Shown here in pieces: positions 61,250 to 64,000 of a stretch of DNA of 64,000 nucleotides. Source of the DNA: Oceanococcus sp. HetDA_MAG_MS8. Lineage in GTDB: Bacteria > Pseudomonadota > Gammaproteobacteria > Nevskiales > Oceanococcaceae. The stretch is taken from NCBI GenBank assembly GCA_019192445.1, contig JAHCMK010000001.1, forward strand, positions 124,001 through 188,000, read 5' to 3'. Under the pieces are notes generated by a model, which saw nothing but the letters and a program-made list of their open reading frames with translations, was not told the DNA's origin and searched no databases. Every line of letters starts with the position of its first letter. Position 1 is the first letter of the stretch. Position numbers and translations under genes: made by a program.

Positions 61250-61386
61250 TGGTCCATCTGAGGGGAGCGCCTCTGTGGCGGTCAAATGCGGGCCATTGGA
61301 TTGAGACCCTGCTGCGCTAGAGTGTCCAGCGCCAGCTAGGCTGTGCATGGCAAAATGAGGGCTGAGCTTGGGATCGCAGTGCATGC

Positions 61387-62736
61387 ATGAGTGATAAACC
61401 CCGCGAGCTAGCGCGGCTAAGAACGCGCCCGCTGGAACGCAATTGGGCCATGACCCGCATGGGGTTGGGAACAGGGTTCCGAGCCGCTGGCCATGTGATG
61501 GCGAATTTGTTTCGCGATGAGGATGCCCGCGAGGCCTCAGACCGCGACTTCTACGCCGAAGAGGCGCGGCGCTTGGTCCAAGAGATGGGGCAACTCAAGG
61601 GCTCCATCATGAAGGCTGGACAAATGCTGTCCTTGTATGGCCAGTACTTCATGCCGCCTGAAGCCGTCGATATCTTGGCCAGCTTGCAGGATGACACCGA
61701 TCATGTGGGCTGGGATGTGGTGGGTCCGGTGCTGGATCAATCCCTGGGGCCGGAACGTCTGGCGGAGCTGGACGTAGAACGCGTGCCCATCGCGGCGGCA
61801 TCTTTGGGCCAAGCCCATCGCGCCACCGTGCATGACACTGGCGACACGCTTTGCATCAAAGTGCGGTATCCCGGAGTGGATGCTGCGATTGACTCTGATA
61901 TTCGCACCATTGCTCGCTTGCTGGGTTTTTCGCGGTTGGTGCCCAAAGGCCTATCCCTAGAGCCGGTGTTGACAGAAGTGCGGGAGATGCTGCACCGGGA
62001 AGTCGATTATTTGCATGAGCGAGAGGTGCTGGAGAGTTATCGGGAACGCTTAGCGGACGATGTCCGCTTTGTAGTGCCTCGAACCTACAGCCGCTATAGC
62101 AGTAGTGAAGTGCTGAGCATGAGCTTCGAACACGGCATCTCGCTGAAGGCGAGCGCGGTGGCGGAACTCGGCGCTGCGCGCCGTGAGCGCCTAGCGCAGG
62201 CCTTGCTGTGGTTGTTCTTGCAAGAGTTTTTTGTATGGAGACAGGTGCAAACCGACCCGCATTACGGCAACTACCGCTTGCGCCTGGATGATCAAGGTGC
62301 CGACCAATGGGTGCTATTGGATTTTGGCGCAACGCGCAGCTTTTCTCCGGGCTTTGTGCGCGACTATGCTCGCATCGTACGGGGCGCTTTGGAGGATGAT
62401 CGTGAGGAGGTTCTGCGCGGCGCTGTGGGCATTGGACTGATGCGGAGTTATTTCCCTGAGCCGGTGTTGCAGGCCTTCTTTGAGCTGACGCGGCTCATCG
62501 TTGAGCCTTTTTGTCAGGGAGAGTACGACTGGGGGCGCTCGGACCTACCCCAGCGCGTAAGTCAGGCGGTGGCGCGGAATGCCTTGACCCGCCATTTCAA
62601 GATTCCGCCCCGCGAAATCGTGTTCTTGCATCGGCGTCTGGCGGGAGTGTTCATTACCCTGAATCGCCTCCAGGTGCGCTTAGATGGTCGGCGCATGCTG
62701 GAGGATGCCCTGTCTGTCGCGGAAACCATCGAGTAA
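61387..62736 (+). CDS. ABC1/UbiB-family atypical kinase
   Basis: A 449-residue protein of the ABC1/ADCK/UbiB family: KxGQ motif GSIMKAGQMLSLYG, Ala-rich loop AAASLGQAHRA in place of a Gly-rich P-loop, VAIK-type Lys in CIKVRYPGV, the QTDPHYGNYR block and metal-binding LLDFGATRSF. UbiB-type proteins support ubiquinone assembly or extraction of lipids from membranes. It lacks the C-terminal TM segments of UbiB proper and is a single gene rather than part of ubiE-ubiJ-ubiB, so it is a paralogue of this family. It starts 138 bp after the DUF1329 gene. Confidence 0.9.
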   Translation: MSDKPRELARLRTRPLERNWAMTRMGLGTGFRAAGHVMANLFRDEDAREASDRDFYAEEARRLVQEMGQLKGSIMKAGQMLSLYGQYFMPPEAVDILASLQDDTDHVGWDVVGPVLDQSLGPERLAELDVERVPIAAASLGQAHRATVHDTGDTLCIKVRYPGVDAAIDSDIRTIARLLGFSRLVPKGLSLEPVLTEVREMLHREVDYLHEREVLESYRERLADDVRFVVPRTYSRYSSSEVLSMSFEHGISLKASAVAELGAARRERLAQALLWLFLQEFFVWRQVQTDPHYGNYRLRLDDQGADQWVLLDFGATRSFSPGFVRDYARIVRGALEDDREEVLRGAVGIGLMRSYFPEPVLQAFFELTRLIVEPFCQGEYDWGRSDLPQRVSQAVARNALTRHFKIPPREIVFLHRRLAGVFITLNRLQVRLDGRRMLEDALSVAETIE

Positions 62737-62909
62737 TCTATGCCCGGTGCTTTGGGGACTGATCAGGTCTGGTTGCGCAGCGCGCGGCTGAGCCTGAGGC
62801 ATAGCTCTCAAGCGTCGGTGCAGAAGGCCTCGGCCCAGCTAGGGGCAGAGCAGAGGAGACCAGGCATGTACGCCATGTCGACAACAACAAACAATAGAGG
62901 ACTGTAGCT

Positions 62910-63404
62910 ATGGCTCATCGTTTTGATGACGTACAAACATTCGAGCAAGACGCCGATACCATTTTTGGTATGTTTTGCGACCCGGAATACTTTGCAAAAA
63001 AGTACGCCCAAACCGCTGTTGAACACGAGATTCTCGAGGCTAGCTCGAATGACCAGAGCTTTAGCATTAAAGCGAAGATGAAAATGCGTTCGGACGCTCC
63101 GGTGCCTGGGTTTGCCAAGAAGTTTGTGAGTGACACCATGACCGTGGAGCAAACAGATACCTGGGATAAAACCACCCGCACAGGACATCTAGAAATTCAT
63201 ATTCATGGCGCCCCGATTACGGTCAAGGCAGCCATGGAGCTCGTCGATACCGACCGGGGCGCCGAAAACCGCATGCACTGGGAAGTGGTGTGCAAAGTCC
63301 CTTTGGTGGGCTCTAAGCTCGAGAAGATGCTGGAAGATGACATTCGCCACAAGGCACCGCGTGACTTGGAAGTTAGTCGTGCGCTCGCCAAGGACTACGC
63401 CTAA
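62910..63404 (+). CDS. DUF2505 family protein
   Basis: A 164-residue protein of the DUF2505 family, which belongs to the START/SRPBCC-like helix-grip fold: FDDVQTFEQDADTIFGMFCDPEYFAKKYAQTA, KMKMRSDAPVPGFAKKFVSDTMTVEQTDTWD and the C-terminal GSKLEKMLEDDIRHKAPRDLE. A hydrophobic cavity for a lipid or other apolar ligand is likely from the fold; no ligand is known. It has no signal peptide. The DUF2970 gene follows after 3 bp, so these are cotranscribed. Confidence 0.85.
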   Translation: MAHRFDDVQTFEQDADTIFGMFCDPEYFAKKYAQTAVEHEILEASSNDQSFSIKAKMKMRSDAPVPGFAKKFVSDTMTVEQTDTWDKTTRTGHLEIHIHGAPITVKAAMELVDTDRGAENRMHWEVVCKVPLVGSKLEKMLEDDIRHKAPRDLEVSRALAKDYA

Positions 63405-63407
63405 TTT

Positions 63408-63644
63408 ATGACCGAGCCTGCTGACCAGACGAAATCTCAAGACGCACCCAGCTGGGTGCAGGTGATGTGGTCGACCCTGGCTGCATTCTTCGGAGTGCAG
63501 TCCTCACAAAATCGTGAGCGCGACTTTAGCCGTGGTAAAGCCAGTCATTTCATTGTGATGGGATTACTCATGACGGCTGCGTTTATTGCTGTGGTTGTGG
63601 GCGCGGTGAAATTGGCGCTGCATTTCGCAGCCACTGGCGCATGA
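63408..63644 (+). CDS. DUF2970 small membrane protein
   Basis: A 78-residue protein with the DUF2970 pattern: [22 protein letters not shown] (amphipathic, with the conserved F-G-V-Q-S-x-x-x-x-E-R-D-F) and a single TM helix ([24 protein letters not shown]). Function unknown. It starts 3 bp after the DUF2505 stop and overlaps the pcnB start by ATGA, so it sits in an operon with both. Confidence 0.85.
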   Translation: MTEPADQTKSQDAPSWVQVMWSTLAAFFGVQSSQNRERDFSRGKASHFIVMGLLMTAAFIAVVVGAVKLALHFAATGA

Positions 63645-64000
63645 GCGCGCTCACCCCCACTGGTCAGTCGGCAACTCGGTACACTCTGGGCCTGATTTTT
63701 CGTTGGCTACGCCGTTGGCGTGATCGCCTGCTATCTACTTCTACCACGGACCATGCTTTGACCGCTGAGCCCGTCAAAATCCCGCGTGATCAACACCCCA
63801 TATCACGCAAAAACATTTCCCGTGCGGCGCTGAAGGTGCTCTATGGCTTGCATGAGGCAGGTTTTCAGGCCCTGTTAGTCGGCGGTGGGGTGCGTGACCA
63901 ACTGCTGGGTATGCAGCCCAAAGATTTCGACGTGGCAACGGATGCCAGTCCGGAGCAGGTCAAAGCGGTCTTTCGGCGCTGTCGACTCATTGGCCGTCGC
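63641..64000 (+). CDS. pcnB: Poly(A) polymerase I (5' part; continues past window)
   Basis: PcnB adds 3' poly(A) tails that speed RNA decay. The 120 codons in the window begin with a poorly conserved, basic N-terminus and then show [55 protein letters not shown] with the nucleotidyltransferase G-G-x-V-R-D and catalytic D-F-D motif, and [10 protein letters not shown] at the edge. The gene is cut by the window end. The ATG overlaps the DUF2970 stop (ATGA). A longer or shorter N-terminus cannot be excluded. Confidence 0.92.
   Translation, partial: MSALTPTGQSATRYTLGLIFRWLRRWRDRLLSTSTTDHALTAEPVKIPRDQHPISRKNISRAALKVLYGLHEAGFQALLVGGGVRDQLLGMQPKDFDVATDASPEQVKAVFRRCRLIGRR

Overview
The window is a chromosomal segment of a Gammaproteobacterium. 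The order mutS (divergent), pncC, recA, recX, alaS, lysC, csrA, tRNA-Ser is typical of that class. A TonB2/TtpC-type energy-transduction cluster, GlyGly-CTERM proteins, an AlkB-rubredoxin fusion and several acyl-CoA and lipid genes fit a lipid- or hydrocarbon-using, probably aquatic, bacterium; a relative of the Nevskiales/Oceanococcus type is a guess, not shown. I see no phage, IS element, integrase, CRISPR array or rRNA.

Region 1 (1-8.4 kb) is housekeeping: mismatch repair, recombination, Ala-tRNA charging, aspartokinase, CsrA with an almost perfect CsrA-binding sequence over its own start codon, and tRNA-Ser(GCU). Region 2 (8.7-18.4 kb) is rich in exported proteins: a DNRLRE lipoprotein, two unrelated subtilases (one GlyGly-CTERM, one lipoprotein) and a SxxK serine hydrolase with GlyGly-CTERM. 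Among them sit a Nudix hydrolase, an orphan CbiM-like membrane protein and a homologue of the chlorophyll-pathway divinyl reductase BciA/DVR.

Region 3 (18.4-32.5 kb): a two-gene operon encodes a kelch-type copper-radical (galactose/glyoxal) oxidase lipoprotein with all metal ligands kept, translationally coupled to a secreted, internally duplicated His/Met-rich protein. Then come BaiN-like flavoprotein, methyltransferase, PhoX, a LON-domain protein behind a canonical sigma-28 promoter, a DCC thiol oxidoreductase, a zinc aminopeptidase lipoprotein, a secreted nuclease, a ceramidase-like lipoprotein and a PepSY protein.

Region 4 (32.6-48 kb): a minus-strand run of six genes (acyl-CoA dehydrogenase, SDR, APH-like kinase, histidine phosphatase, SDR, acyltransferase) looks like a lipid or acyl-CoA operon. 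It is followed by SRP RNA, an amidase, alkB-rubredoxin with a divergent AraC regulator, tRNA-Arg(CCU), DUF1415, a PAS histidine kinase, an enoyl-CoA hydratase, and a TauE/PanE-like/DUF3307 operon.

Region 5 (48.2-61.2 kb) is the most interesting part: nine tightly packed co-directional genes. They encode a zinc-ribbon/cyclase-domain/AAA/TPR protein, a LolA-like periplasmic protein, an RND/MMPL permease carrying a C-terminal cyclic-nucleotide-binding domain, DUF3450, TtpC-like ExbB, ExbB, ExbD, TonB, and a TPR protein fused to DUF1329. I infer a TonB-energised envelope transport system, possibly for lipids or other hydrophobic molecules, with a built-in nucleotide-sensing layer. Region 6 (61.4-64 kb) holds an ABC1/UbiB-family kinase, DUF2505, DUF2970 and the start of pcnB.
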